From Adiantum capillus-veneris (lineage: Eukaryota; Streptophyta; Polypodiopsida; Polypodiales; Pteridaceae), in NCBI GenBank assembly GCA_014529385.2, contig CM043959.1:14573809-14637808 (forward strand): a DNA stretch of 64,000 nucleotides. The letters run 5' to 3'. Under the pieces are notes generated by a model. That model saw nothing but the letters and a program-made list of their open reading frames with translations, was not told the origin of the DNA and did not search any database. Each line of letters opens with the position of its first letter. Position 1 is the first letter of the stretch. The translations under genes and the position numbers were made by a program. Shown here piece after piece: positions 30,490 through 41,168 of this stretch.

Positions 30490-30765
30490 GATTTTAGTGC
30501 ACAATGTTTACATGACCCTTTTGTACATGATGCATGTATTGCTAAATTAGTGGATTCTGTTTGGTTCTTTGAAAGTGGTGCACCCAAAATTATTACTTCT
30601 CGTAGAGATTCTTTCACTTCTCATAGAGATTTTAGTGCACAATGTTTACATGACCCTTTTGTACATGATGCATGTATTGCTGAATTAGTGGATTCTGTTT
30701 GGTTCTTTGAAAGTGGTGCACCCAAAATTATTACTTCTCATAGAGATTCGTTCACTTCTCTTAAG
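30490..30765 (+). repeat. 138-bp in-frame tandem duplication in Copia-3 protease
   Basis: Two copies with a 138-base offset (30490 and 30628) are almost identical. Each carries the protease active-site segment. The length is 46 codons, so the frame is kept. Confidence 0.9.
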
Positions 30766-31275
30766 GTTGTCCCTAATGCAAATACAATTACTCATGCCAA
30801 CTATGCCTCTTATCCAGTTAAGGGAGTTGGAAAGACTATGTTAACTATTCCAAGTGGTAGCTCTTTTGCACTTGTTGATTCCTTGTAGGTGCCAATGATC
30901 AATAAGAATCTATTGTCTATTTTTGTCCTTGCAAAACTTGGTCTTATTATCAAATTTGTGAATGACGTATGTATTGAGCATTATCTCAATTTTGGAGATA
31001 CTATTGTTGCATCCGGTACTCTTCTTTGTGGGCTATATAATCTCAATGTCCAAACGAGATGCATGAAAAATTTAGCATGCACAATTTCTCATTCAAATGC
31101 TATTTTAGATACAAAACTCTAGCATGCATGTTTTGGTCACTTGAGTTTTGCACGTTTATTGTATTTGTAGAAATCTAATATGGTTGCTTTGTTGCCCCCC
31201 CTTGAGGCACCATCAAAACATGTTTGTGAAGGCTGCATTTGGTGTAAAACCAAGCATCATTTCCACACACACATT
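30540..31275 (+). pseudogene. Copia-3 protease and GAG-pre-integrase
   Basis: WFFESGAPKII occurs twice through the duplication; Copia proteases have WxxDSGA, so the catalytic Asp is Glu in both copies. Then come VKGVGKTMLTIPSGSS, a stop, VPMINKNLLSIFVLAKLG, and FGHLSFARLLYL with HVCEGCIWCK, the zinc-binding pre-integrase motif. Several stops are present. Confidence 0.7.
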
Positions 31276-31279
31276 ACTA

Positions 31280-31745
31280 GCATTCTTATAAACAAAATTA
31301 AAGATTAACATAAGACAACACAAGATTAAGGGTTGTTAAACCCCTATTTGTAATAGTTTTACTTTCAGTTTAGTGTTTGTCCTCCTTTTAGGAGAAGCTC
31401 AGTAGGAGTAGTTTGAAATGGACTTGAACCTCTTCATATCTAAAAGCGGGCATAACCCTCGCAGTTGTAACTTGTTTTTGATATCGAATGAACGTGAGGA
31501 AAGAGGTTGAAGTCTCTGTGCTTTGTCAATGCTCAAGTTTTATGTATGTCCATATCTTCAGTTATGATTCGGTAATTCAGTGTACTAAGTTTTTTGGAAT
31601 CCGTTTCTATATTGAAATGTGATTATTTGAAGAATTAAGGGAATGAATATGCTACAAGGGTTTTCTTATTGTCTATATCTTGGATTTTTAATGAAAGGCA
31701 GTAACCCTTGACGATCCTGCTGTTTGCAAAACGCATTCAGTATCA
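31280..31745. other. No gene recognised
   Basis: AT-rich sequence without a motif-bearing frame. Confidence 0.35.
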
Positions 31746-31749
31746 ATTC

Positions 31750-33370
31750 CCTATCCATGGGGGAAGTTTGGACTAATGGATTCTGAAGGACTTGAATTCC
31801 TAAGGGATTTTTCCAAATGGGTCACTGAGGAAGAGGAAAGAGAGGAGTATGATAAGGTATTCCTTGATACATTCTTCAATTTATTGCCAGATGACATTCG
31901 TCTTATCATTGCTTTGAAAATCCACCAGTACAGAGTCAATCCTGTACCTTTTGGCATATACAATGCTCCTGCTAATCTTTCCTCCTATGTTAGAATCCAG
32001 GTTATCCAGCATTTATGGTCCTAGAGACATAGGAGACGTGTAAGAGCGGATCAGGAGAGGAGCCACCCACACCTACTTATGGCACCAAGTTTTTGAAAAG
32101 AAGGTGGGATGCTTGGCTTGAGGCCAAGTTGCGGAGATGAAGCAGGGTCTCAAGGGACGATATCCATGTAGTAGCAGTTGTCACTAGGGTGCCACCCAAT
32201 AGTTGAGGGGATCAAATCTCATTAAGGAAGGGTACCTAAATCAGTATTCTTCTCTTTCACATTCATCTAGGCTGCAAATAAGCCATAATTTTAAACATCC
32301 TCCTCTATGTGATTGTTCTAAGTGTATTGGGATTGAAGAAGTTTTGGAGAAGCCTATGGAAAGTTTGGCCCATTATCAGACCCAAAGGGAAGCTGCCAGA
32401 AAAATAGGTGGAGCAAGGAATTGGCTTTGAAGGACCTCTTGGTTGGAAAGCACATGACAAAATTATAATGGGGTTATTGAAGGAAATCCAAGCTAAGCAA
32501 AGAAATTCAGAATTTGCAAATCAGTGGTAAGTTGATGCTATGAATTCTCTGTTGAAGACTTTGGAAAGCCAAGCTTCAACATCTGAAAAACATGACCTTA
32601 CAAAATCAGAGGATAGTTGGAAGAAATTACCTAATAAAGGATTTTCCAATGACCTCTTTGAAGCATTGTTGAAAGCACCCATTTCAGTAAAGGTGGGTCA
32701 GTTATACTGAAGTCGGTTCCTGATTTTCTCAGAAAGTTTTCAAGAGACTGACTAGTGGAACCACAATTGAACAAGAAAACCAGCAAGAGAAAGGCAGTCA
32801 AATTGATTTAGCCCAAATTGATTGTGGAGATTTAGCTCCAGTAGATGTGGATTATAAAGTTTATGTGATTAACATTACTATTGGCAAGGTTTACCTCTAA
32901 AGGGTGTTAGTAGATGGAGGCTTAGGAGTTAACATTTTATCTAAATTAGTTTGCAGAAAATTGAACCTAATGAAGTAGGAACTAGCACCTTTCCATGTGA
33001 AAATGGCTGACCAAAGGAGAGGCAACCTTTGGGTATTCTCAAGAATCATACAATTACTGTGGCAAGACTAACTTTTGTAGTCAATTTTGTTTTCCTGAAG
33101 TTAGAGGAGTCAACCTGTTCTTACCCAATGATTTTGGATATACCATGGCTTAGAGCAACCAAGGTCAAAAAATTGTGGGGAGTAGATACCATTTTGATCA
33201 AACATGGGAAAAAGAAAGTGAGAATGCAAATGATACCAAGAAGGGTATTCCCTCTGGATTTAGACCTTTGTATGTAGAAGGATCAATATGGGAGAAGCCA
33301 TTGAGGAAGATGAAGAAGAAGAGTTTCTTAAGAGAAATTCTACAGCTGTTCCAATTTTTGAGTTAGTGTG
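31750..33370 (+). mobile_element. Gypsy element 5 remnant (plus): gag-like and protease
   Basis: The plus-strand frame 31776-32024 is acidic and helical (KWVTEEEEREEYDKVFL, LPDDIRLIIALKI) and may be gag. At 32820-33165 is an aspartic protease region: VLVDGGLGVNILSKL, then in another frame YPMILDIPWLRATKVKKLWG, like the YPLILGRPWL end of Gypsy proteases. Between them frames are short and broken. RT is absent. Confidence 0.55.
32810..33280 (+). pseudogene. Gypsy-5 retropepsin-like protease
   Basis: VDGGLGVNILS shows the catalytic Asp with DGG, as in Tat-like elements. MILDIPWL matches the ILGRPWL signature, with the Gly-Arg changed. A stop and a frameshift lie between them. Confidence 0.6.
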
Positions 33371-34260
33371 TTGCCACCTTCATTGAGCGAGAGATGGAGA
33401 AATTGGTTTGATACATTGATGGAATCCATTGACACAACTCATGCATCCACAATGAGGTGCTACTTAGGTCAAATTGTGTAAGTTTATTGCCATCAATCTC
33501 GCTCGGAGTGCTATATCACATGCTATCGCCCTTGGGTGAAGTCCACCTCAGGCTCACAGTGCTATTTTCCCATTTCTTCTCCAAAAAGGCTTTTCTCCCC
33601 GTCTCTTCTTGACGTTGCACTTGGTGTGAGCTTGTTTCTTTTTTGTCACATTTGGCTATTCTTAGCCGTGTTGTTTTTGCAAGCTATTGGTAGCTGGTGA
33701 TTTTGTCCCCTTCCTTCCCATGCCTTTGTGCTCAATCCAAAACGCTTTGCAAGCTTGATAGCCTCTGACTGAGGTGGTTCTATCATGTTCTTTCCCATGC
33801 CCTTGTGCTTGCCAAAAGGCTTTGCATGCATGCAAGCCATGCAAAAATAAAGTAAAAGCCAAGAATTAAATCATGCAAGATAAATTTGTTGCATGCTAAC
33901 ATAAACTAACCGATGGAACTTGATTTGATGAAATGACAAAATTAGATGCAATTGCCAAAGACAATTTGCCTGTGGAATTGGCATTTTGGAACATAGCTTT
34001 GATAACAATGTGAGAGCACGGTCTTAGCATCTCTAGGACTAAGCCTCCATGAGAGCTCCCTCTAAGCTCTCCATAAACCAAATAGGCTAGGGACGGGCCA
34101 CTGACCTCCCATCCAACCCATATATAAACCCTTGCCTATAGATAGCTTGCATGTGTTCTAGTTCCTCTTAATAGGCATGTGTCCCTAGGACCCTTATCCT
34201 GACAAGAAATGTAGAGAGTATCCATGTGATGTGCCTTGATAGTCTTTCTTAATACGTATA
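33371..34260. other. No gene recognised; contains a ~76-bp imperfect direct repeat
   Basis: The segments starting at about 33715 and 33791 share TTCCCATGCC(T/C)TTGTGCT and a GCTTTGCA end. No coding motif is seen. Confidence 0.4.
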
Positions 34261-34261
34261 A

Positions 34262-35436
34262 AATGAGCTCATAAACCTACCCATGAATTGACTTTCAAAG
34301 CCCAAACATAAAATCCATAGCTATACTTTTCCAAGGAGGATAGGGAATAGAAAGTTGTTGTAATAAACCAAGTTGCTTCCCTCTAACATACTTTATTTTT
34401 TGGAACGTAAGGCATTGAGACACATACTCTTGAATGTTCTTTTTCATTGTGGGCCAACAAAAGTATGTCTCAATTGCATTCATTGAAATTTGAATTCCAC
34501 AATGCTCAGCATAAGGTGGAGCATGTGATTCAAACATAACCTTCTTAATTAAAGACTAAGTAACACATAGCCTTGAGCCATAGAGAAGATACCATCTTGT
34601 AATGTATATAGTTCTTATGTATTCCCTAATGCTATGGCTAACATAACAAATTTAAAATGTAAATTAGCAGCATATTCAACTATCATAGGTGTGAAATCGT
34701 TGTGATAAGCTAGCTACATACACAATTAATACATGGTATTCATGATATTGCATCAACTACTTGATTGTGATGCCTTGATATATGAGCAATATGAAAATTA
34801 AATTGTGAAAGAAAATTTGCCCAACTCATTTTTTTTAAATCATCAAGCTTCGTTTGTGTCATGAAGTACTTGACACTTTGATGGTCCATTTGAATGATGA
34901 AAGGAGTCCCAAGAAGATAGTGGTTCTACGTATCAAAGGCATGTATAACAACTAAGATCTTGGTAGCCTCTTATCTCATATGCAAAAACATTGTCTTCTT
35001 GAAGAAGAACCGCTCCAAGATAATGATCACAAGCATCACAATGAACCTCAAATGGCTTTGAGAGGTCAAGGACCACTAGAAAATGTTGAGATTTGAGTTT
35101 TATTACAGCATAAAGGAAACTTGTTGCTCCTTATCACTCCAACAATACTTAACATGCTTCTTAGGTAAGTCGTGGAGTGGATGTGCTATGGAAGAGAACA
35201 TCTCAATGAACCTTCTATAGTAGGAGCACATGCATGAAAAACTTCTTAGTTCATGTAGATTCCTTGGTTCATGCCACATTTTTATTACCTCAAGCTTTTG
35301 AAGATCCACACATATTCCATCCTTTGAGATAATATGATGTAAGTATTGAACCTCTTCTAAGAAGAATTCATTTTTTTAACAATTAATGTAAAGCTTGTTA
35401 TCTCTCAAAGCTTGAAAGACTGCTTTGAGGTGCTTC
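34262..35436 (-). mobile_element. Gypsy-A chromovirus, left half (integrase start, RNase H, RT end), split by Tat-1
   Basis: On the minus strand, 35309-35103 encodes the RT thumb (LHELRSFSCMCSYYRRFIE), 35100-34600 a broken RNase H (SKPFEVHCDACDHYLGAVLLQED) and 34537-34295 the integrase zinc finger (HAPPYAEHCGI, YFCWPTMKKNIQEYVSQC, WKSIAMDFMFGL). The RT continues across the Tat-1 insertion at 44789-45165. It is the same family as the chromovirus at 56.4-61.7 kb (shared HAPPYAGHRGVQ-like motif). Confidence 0.8.
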
Positions 35437-35647
35437 TGACGGGAGCAAAGCGAACCCCGAACCCCGACGGCCTCTAAAACACCGGGGACCGAATGGCGCG
35501 CCTCGAGCCTGTCATGGTAAAGCAAACAGGGGGCACCACCTAGCTTCAGCGACTAGGACGCAAACAACACACCACCATAACAAAGTTTTCATCCAAGAGA
35601 GATGGATGCTTGGGAGTAATGATGAAAAGGAAAGGGAATGAGATCAA

Positions 35648-35653
<6 letters not shown>

Positions 35654-35702
<49 letters not shown>
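35654..35702. repeat. (GA)n microsatellite within Tat-1 3' LTR
   Basis: About 24 GA units; the 5' LTR has only 8 at the same place (43423-43438), so the tract changed length after insertion. Confidence 0.95.
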
Positions 35703-35705
<3 letters not shown>

Positions 35706-36103
35706 GGGAGGGGGTATAGCGGCTTAGTACTTAGGCATCACAAAAGGATGGCGAATCCGCACACCCTTCACACATACACAAGCTCACTCCAAAACACAAG
35801 ATTAGGTGGCGATTCCGCACACCTCACATGGGCAAAACATTGCAAGAAAACATACTCACAAAACCTCAAGCTTTATTTAGAGAATAAGGCGATGAAATGG
35901 GGAGCATAGGGTAGGGGAATGAGAAGGGAGAGCGTGGTAGAGCACATGGCGGATAGGTGGGAGTTGATGGCGAAGACTCGCACGAGGGTTATGGCCATCA
36001 TCCTTCATTTAGTTTCCCTTCATCTTCCATAGCCCAAGGGTGTAGAGGTCATGCTCAAGGCGAGCATGGTGATTGCGGTGGTGGTGATGGTGTGGGTGTG
36101 TGT

Positions 36104-36157
36104 GTGTACACTAGGCACACACAGTGCATAGTGTACACTAGGCACACACAGTGCATA
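36104..36157. repeat. 27-bp tandem repeat, two copies, in Tat-1 LTR
   Basis: Unit GTGTACACTAGGCACACA plus CAGTGCATA occurs twice head to tail; the same pair is in the other LTR at about 43840-43893. It contains the palindrome GTGTACAC. Confidence 0.9.
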
Positions 36158-37057
36158 GTGTACTCTTTGGTGATGGTGTGTGTGTTTTTGTGTGATGGTG
36201 ACCCCTCTTTATATAGGGGAGGAGGGGGGGGAGAAATTCTAGAATTTAGAAATGAAGAAATCATTATCTACATAGGCCATGTGACTGTGGGCCCCACTTG
36301 TCTGGCTGTGTGTATATGTGCCAGAACAGCAGTCTCATGAGAGAGAGACTAAGAGAGAGAGATGGGTTGATGAAAAAAAGTGAGAGGTGACATGGAGAAT
36401 AAAGTAATTACAAGAGGGGAGAGAGAGGAGTGTGTTCAGAGGTGCATCTGTGTGCAGATGTGTGTGAACACAAGAAAAATCAGGTAACCACCGGGTGGGG
36501 ATGGATCTGTGGGCACCTTTTTTAGTGAAACTGAGTGTGTGTGAGTGTGGGGGAGGTTATTTAGCTACAAGACAAGAGACATGGCGCCCTTTAGAGAGAG
36601 GGGGGGGTATTTGGGTCATGGGATATGATAGGAGAGAGAAAGGGGGGGTGGGGTATACTATTTTGGAAGATAGGGTAAGTTGCATGTGAGTTAGGGTGCA
36701 TTATTGGTGAGTTATAATGCATTATTGGTGAGAGGTGGGGTAGCTTGAGGGGAGAGAGAAAGGAGAAAGGACAAGGGGAAGAGAGAGGGGGGGTTGACCT
36801 TTTGAGTGGAGGAGAGGAAAAGGGACACCCGGCGGGGCAATAGTGAAGAAAAAGGAGGCAAGGTGGGGATGGGCTACCCCCGCAAGCATGAGGTGGCCTA
36901 TTTTACCTTTCTTATATATTTACATAATCATACTTTATTTTTTTTCTTACTTTTTCCAATGCCTTTATCACTTCCTCCATAAGAGGGGGTTTTCATGGGG
37001 TGGGGACGAGAGAAGAGGGGTATGGGAGCTTGGCTTGTGAAAAGCCCCCATCATTAG

Positions 37058-37069
37058 CCTTCCCCTTTT
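37058..37069 (-). promoter_or_regulatory. Tat-1 polypurine tract
   Basis: The minus strand reads AAAAGGGGAAGG, then CTAA, then the LTR start TGATGGGG. This is the expected plus-strand primer site. Confidence 0.75.
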
Positions 37070-37081
37070 GGCTAGAGGCAT

Positions 37082-38040
37082 TCATGTCTCTAGCTCATCT
37101 GTTTGATCATTATCGTCGGAGGTGGCGGCTGATGGTGTGTCCTCATCTGGAATGTCAATTGGTGGAGCCTGGTCAAATCGAAGAAAATAAGGTTTAAGTC
37201 GCCAACCATTTACCCTGGTTTTATGAAGTTTTCCATTAGCCTCCATAAGCTGGTAGCTTCCATTGGCATACTTTTTCCTGACGATGAAAGGACCTTCCCA
37301 TCGGAGTAGGAATTTCTTATCCTTGCGCGTGTCGAAGCGATTGTCGTAGCGGAGCACCAACATTCCTTTCTTCAATTCTTTTTTCCGGAGATGCTCGTTA
37401 AAGCTAAGCCGTCTATGCTCTGCTTGTGCTGCATAATAATTTATTGCTTCTTCTCTGTCCAGCTGCAGTCTTTCCAAGTTGATGATGTGGTCTCTCAAAT
37501 GCATGTTGGGCTGTTTAAGCTGGCTTGCCATTACTCTGAGACTTTGTAGTTGCACTTCAATGGGCAAGATTGCTTCCTTGCCAAATACTAGATGATACAA
37601 TGTGAATCCCAAGGATGTACGAAATGAAGTTCTGTAGGCCCATAAAGCTGGTAGTAGATACTTATCCCAGTCTCCAGGATGATTGTTTACCTGCTTGGTA
37701 ATAATTTTAGAAACTATTCCATTTACCTTTTCAACTAAGCCATTACATTGAGGGTAATATGGTGAAGAGTGCCTCCTTGTAATGCCCAGTTTCTGCATTA
37801 ATTCTCCTACCAAGTCTGCTCTGAAACCTGGCCCTCTATCAGAGATGATCTCTAAAGGTGTGCCAAACCTACAGCATATGTGCTCGTAGATAAATTTAGC
37901 TACCTCTACTGCTGTGATTCTAGTGGTGGCTGTAGCCTCTGCCCATCTAGTCATGTAGTCGACCCCCATGATAATGTAGAATTTTCCTGAGTTGGCCCTA
38001 GGTAATGGCCCAATGGCGTCGATACCCCAGCCATTTTTCA
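37082..38040 (-). CDS. Tat-1 integrase core and C-terminal domain (shifted frame)
   Basis: The open frame runs from 38143, but integrase sequence starts at about 38035 with WGIDAIGPLPRANSG. Catalytic residues are visible: Asp in WGIDAIGPL, Asp in IISDRGPGF and Glu in NGLVEKVN. The C-terminal part has GPFIVRKKYANGSYQLMEANG and VNGWRLKPYF, with no chromodomain, as in Tat elements. The N-terminal zinc finger lies in the preceding frame at the end of the 37998-41159 ORF. A 4-base repeat (TGGC/CTGG) at the junction explains the shift. The protein inserts cDNA into the genome; as it stands it would be cut off from the rest of pol. Confidence 0.9.
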
Positions 38041-41000
38041 AATGGGCCATATGAGAGAATAGGTGTCTGTGGTTCAGGCATAAGTGATCTAGTGCCGGCC
38101 TTTTGACACAACTTACATGTTTTGCACCAGTGGTGCACATCACGGTTGAGGCTAGGCCATATGAAGCCTGCCTGCAAGATTTTCCTACTTGCTATGTCTA
38201 GGGCAAAGTGACCACCACAAACCTCGTCGTGACAGCTAGCAATTACTCCCGTGATTTCGTGAGAGAGAGGGACCTTCCTGAGTATTTGGTCCTTACCCTT
38301 ACAGTACAAACCGTCATTGATGAGTCGATACCTTGTGGCCTTCCGCGTCAGCCATTGCTTCTGTCCCTTTGTTAAATCTGATGGGCATTCCCCTGTTTCC
38401 AAAAAATGCATGATGTCAGGCAAGGCATCACTTCCTTGAAATAGAGGGAGCTTTAGTTTTATTGCTCCAACCACCACTTCCTGTAGTCTTTCACTTGCTA
38501 GGGCATCTGCTTCTTGGTTTTGAGCCCTTGGGATATGGTGTATTTGAACTTCTTCAAACTTACCCAACAAGGTTTTTACACCACTTAAGTGAGTCCTTAA
38601 ACTAGGATTCTTGCATGTCCATGCTCCATTTACTTGCCTTACCAGAAGTAGAGCATCCCCAAATACATTAAGGCGTTGTACACCTTGTGAGACGCACCAT
38701 TGTAGACCCTTGGTTAGTGCTGCATACTCAGCTTCATTGTTAGAATGTGAATCTAACAATTGGCCCAACGAAAATACCTTTGTCCCTTTGTCATCAAAGA
38801 CCACTATGCCTGCAGCTGCTTTGTCGGACGCTCGCTTGTAGGCTCCATCAAAGTAGAGAGAGTATGCTCCTTCTACCATCGGTGGTATTGGAGGTAATCG
38901 GACTTCTCCTTCCTTAGATTGCTTCTCCTTCCCTTCAAAGACTTGGTAGGTCATGAGTCCCCCCAAACTTGCCCTTGTCGTGCTTTCTACCTGTACCGTG
39001 TAGTCAAACTCTTGCAGACGAACTAGCCATTTAGTAATTCTAGCAGACACATCCATGTGTTGTACAACATAGGGAAATATTTCATCCGTGGTTAGAATCA
39101 CAAATTGCTTAGGCAGCAAATATGACCTAAACTTTGTAGTTGCAAATCTAAGAGCTAGGACTAAGTGTTCCACATGGGTGAAACCTTTCTCTCCTGCTGT
39201 CATCATTCGACTAGAGAAGTAGATTGGCCTCATGAAAGATGTCATCGTATCCTTTTGGAGTAGCACAGCCCCCAATGAGTCATCACCAACACTTGAGGTG
39301 ACATAGAATTTTTCATCCCACTTAGGTGGTGAGATAGTTGGCAGAGTGGCTAAGACCTCCTTTACCTTGTTGTAGTGATGTTCGCTTTCCTCGTCCCAAG
39401 TGAAAGTTGATCTTTGAGTGAGTTGTTGCAGTGGTAGAACAAGTTGTGATAGTAGATGTATGAATCTACTTAAATACCTCACCTTCTGTAGAAAAGAGAC
39501 CAGTTGACGTGCGGTCGTTGGTGAAGGTAGGGCTATGAGTGCGGACACCTTACTTGGGTCGGCGTTGATACCTCTTGCTGAAATTTCATGGCCTAGTAGA
39601 ATGACTTTACTCTCCCCAATGTGACATTTATCCACATTTAATTGCCCACCTAGGCTCTGCAACCTGGCCAAACCTTCAGTTACCTTTTCTAAATGTGAAA
39701 TACGGGAGCTATATATACAAAAATCATCAATGAACACTCTTATGGATGTTCCAAAGAACGGTTGAAAAACATATGTGACATATCTTTGGAATGTGGTAGG
39801 TGCATTTGTGAGACCAAATGGCATAACCCTGTATGCAAAACAACCCCATGGCATGATAAAAGTGGTTTTTAGCTGATCTTCCAAGGCTATGCGTATTTGA
39901 AAGTATCCTGAATAACCATCACAGACGGTATAGCATTCAAAACCCGCTACTTCATTCAGAATTTCATCCAAGAAAGGGAGAGGAAAGTGGTCTCTCTTTG
40001 TAGCTGCATTTAGTGGTTTGTAGTCAACACAGACCCTCCACTTACCATTCTTTTTAGGCGTCACCACTACGGGTGACACCCATTCTGAGTTTTCTACAGG
40101 ATAGATGAATCCCGCCTCCAGCAGTTTCCTCACCTCGGCCAAGAGTGCCTTTTCTTGTATGACCCCCAGTTGTCGTAGCTTTTGCACAACTGGTTTTACC
40201 CCTTCCTTCAGCTTAATATGATGTTCCACCACTGTAATTCCTGTGATTCTTTCATAGTTGTCAATGAACAGGTTAGGAAATCCCATCAACATTTGCAAAA
40301 AACTATCTTTCTCCTCAAGTGTTAATTCCGTAGACAACATACCCTTCAACCTACTTCCTCCTAGGCCAGGTGATTTTCTCTCCTCTTCATTGGGTTTCCC
40401 TTTTGGTGATGGATCACCAGTTGTGCTTACCCTTTGTGGATCCTTCATAATGATACCCATCACATCAATGGAACTGTCACTTTCGTCGGTGGATGTGGTC
40501 TCCTCCTCAGAACTGGAAGATTCGCTAGTGGTTTCATCTGCTGATGTTTCCAGATTCATTTGCTTCTGCTTGCCAATCCTCATGTCGTAGTAGATTGTCT
40601 CCCCTTTCTTACCGGTCATGCGTAGAACGCCAGTACCCCAGTCCTGTTTTGCCTTCATGGCCATCAACCATGGCCTTCCCAAAATTAGTGGATAGCCCTC
40701 CCCCTTAGTAGGCATTACAAAAACATCTACCTCTACCTCAGTGTTGAAAGCTTTGATTTTCACGGCACTTACCACACCCACACACTTTACTTTTGCGTTG
40801 TTTGCCATCTTTGCCTTGCATGGAGAAGGCCTGTCAACCTCGAGCCCTAATCGAAGCATCATAGCTTCGCTCATTACACAGATTTGTGCACCTCCATCAA
40901 TGTAGGTGTTTCCAACCCTCTTTCCTTTTATGTTCACGTGGACAATTGGAAGGATGTCATCCATGTTGTATCCCGAAATTTCTTCGGCTACCTTTGTCTT

Positions 41001-41159
41001 GGAGCGTCTTGTACTTACCATTTTAGACCATTGTCGCCTTACTTTTGGTGCAAGATGTAGCAGTTGTGGCCATGTAATCTTCGGTCCTTGCTCTGCCACA
41101 TCCAATGTTAGATCATAGGGCTTAGAACTTTCCCCTAGCTGGAAGTTGGTGATGCCCAA
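37998..41159 (-). CDS. Tat-1 pol: protease, RT, RNase H, second RNase H, integrase zinc finger
   Basis: 1053 codons in the same frame as gag; the frame is entered after the gag UGA and begins at a TTG, so translation probably depends on readthrough. By residue: protease DGGAQIC 88-94 and ILGRPWL 159-165; acidic linker 205-260; RT about 325-500 with CDGYSGY (Asp 414) and VFIDDF 475-480; RNase H about 610-725, where the first catalytic Asp is missing (VTSS at 620-623); second RNase H about 765-890 with Asp 771, Glu 811, Asp 835 and Asp 885 all present; integrase zinc finger with His 977, His 984, Cys 1015 and Cys 1018. The frame then leaves integrase through a frameshift near 38035. It encodes the replication enzymes of a Tat-like element. 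Confidence 0.95.
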   Translation of the reverse strand: MGITNFQLGESSKPYDLTLDVAEQGPKITWPQLLHLAPKVRRQWSKMVSTRRSKTKVAEEISGYNMDDILPIVHVNIKGKRVGNTYIDGGAQICVMSEAMMLRLGLEVDRPSPCKAKMANNAKVKCVGVVSAVKIKAFNTEVEVDVFVMPTKGEGYPLILGRPWLMAMKAKQDWGTGVLRMTGKKGETIYYDMRIGKQKQMNLETSADETTSESSSSEEETTSTDESDSSIDVMGIIMKDPQRVSTTGDPSPKGKPNEEERKSPGLGGSRLKGMLSTELTLEEKDSFLQMLMGFPNLFIDNYERITGITVVEHHIKLKEGVKPVVQKLRQLGVIQEKALLAEVRKLLEAGFIYPVENSEWVSPVVVTPKKNGKWRVCVDYKPLNAATKRDHFPLPFLDEILNEVAGFECYTVCDGYSGYFQIRIALEDQLKTTFIMPWGCFAYRVMPFGLTNAPTTFQRYVTYVFQPFFGTSIRVFIDDFCIYSSRISHLEKVTEGLARLQSLGGQLNVDKCHIGESKVILLGHEISARGINADPSKVSALIALPSPTTARQLVSFLQKVRYLSRFIHLLSQLVLPLQQLTQRSTFTWDEESEHHYNKVKEVLATLPTISPPKWDEKFYVTSSVGDDSLGAVLLQKDTMTSFMRPIYFSSRMMTAGEKGFTHVEHLVLALRFATTKFRSYLLPKQFVILTTDEIFPYVVQHMDVSARITKWLVRLQEFDYTVQVESTTRASLGGLMTYQVFEGKEKQSKEGEVRLPPIPPMVEGAYSLYFDGAYKRASDKAAAGIVVFDDKGTKVFSLGQLLDSHSNNEAEYAALTKGLQWCVSQGVQRLNVFGDALLLVRQVNGAWTCKNPSLRTHLSGVKTLLGKFEEVQIHHIPRAQNQEADALASERLQEVVVGAIKLKLPLFQGSDALPDIMHFLETGECPSDLTKGQKQWLTRKATRYRLINDGLYCKGKDQILRKVPLSHEITGVIASCHDEVCGGHFALDIASRKILQAGFIWPSLNRDVHHWCKTCKLCQKAGTRSLMPEPQTPILSYGPFEKWLGYRRHWAIT

Positions 41160-41162
41160 TTT

Positions 41163-41168
41163 CCGTCA
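41163..41168 (-). promoter_or_regulatory. Tat-1 gag stop UGA CGG, candidate readthrough site
   Basis: Gag ends ...CCA TGA CGG AAA TTG, and pol continues in the same frame with no other stop. UGA followed by CGG is a known efficient readthrough context in several plant RNA viruses. Readthrough here is inferred. Confidence 0.5.

Larger units (their letters stand above)
29171..31275 (+). mobile_element. Copia element 3: PBS, gag, protease (duplicated segment), pre-integrase
   Basis: The PBS TGGTATCAGAGC is an exact match to the common plant iMet-tRNA site. Downstream are gag, protease and GAG-pre-integrase with a zinc-binding motif (HVCEGCIWCK at about 31215). Homology ends near 31275, so integrase core and RT are missing. 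The same gag family occurs on the minus strand at 52763-53162. Confidence 0.75.
35437..37053 (-). repeat. Tat-1 3' LTR
   Basis: Left copy on the plus strand. Compared with the right copy it has about 11 substitutions, a GA tract of 49-52 instead of 16 bases, no 12-bp AACCCCGAAGCG duplication, two more G in a poly-G run and one T fewer in a poly-T run. These indels account exactly for the 25-bp length difference. TATA complement at 36208-36218. Confidence 0.95.

Noticed and set aside
30490-30765. CRISPR-like repeat pair
   Set aside because: Only two 138-bp copies with no spacers, inside a retroelement frame of a eukaryotic genome.
35957-36340. Identical 127-residue frames in both Tat-1 LTRs (also 43693-44076)
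   Set aside because: They lie inside the LTRs, are identical only because the LTRs are, and run through repeats and TATA-type promoter sequence.
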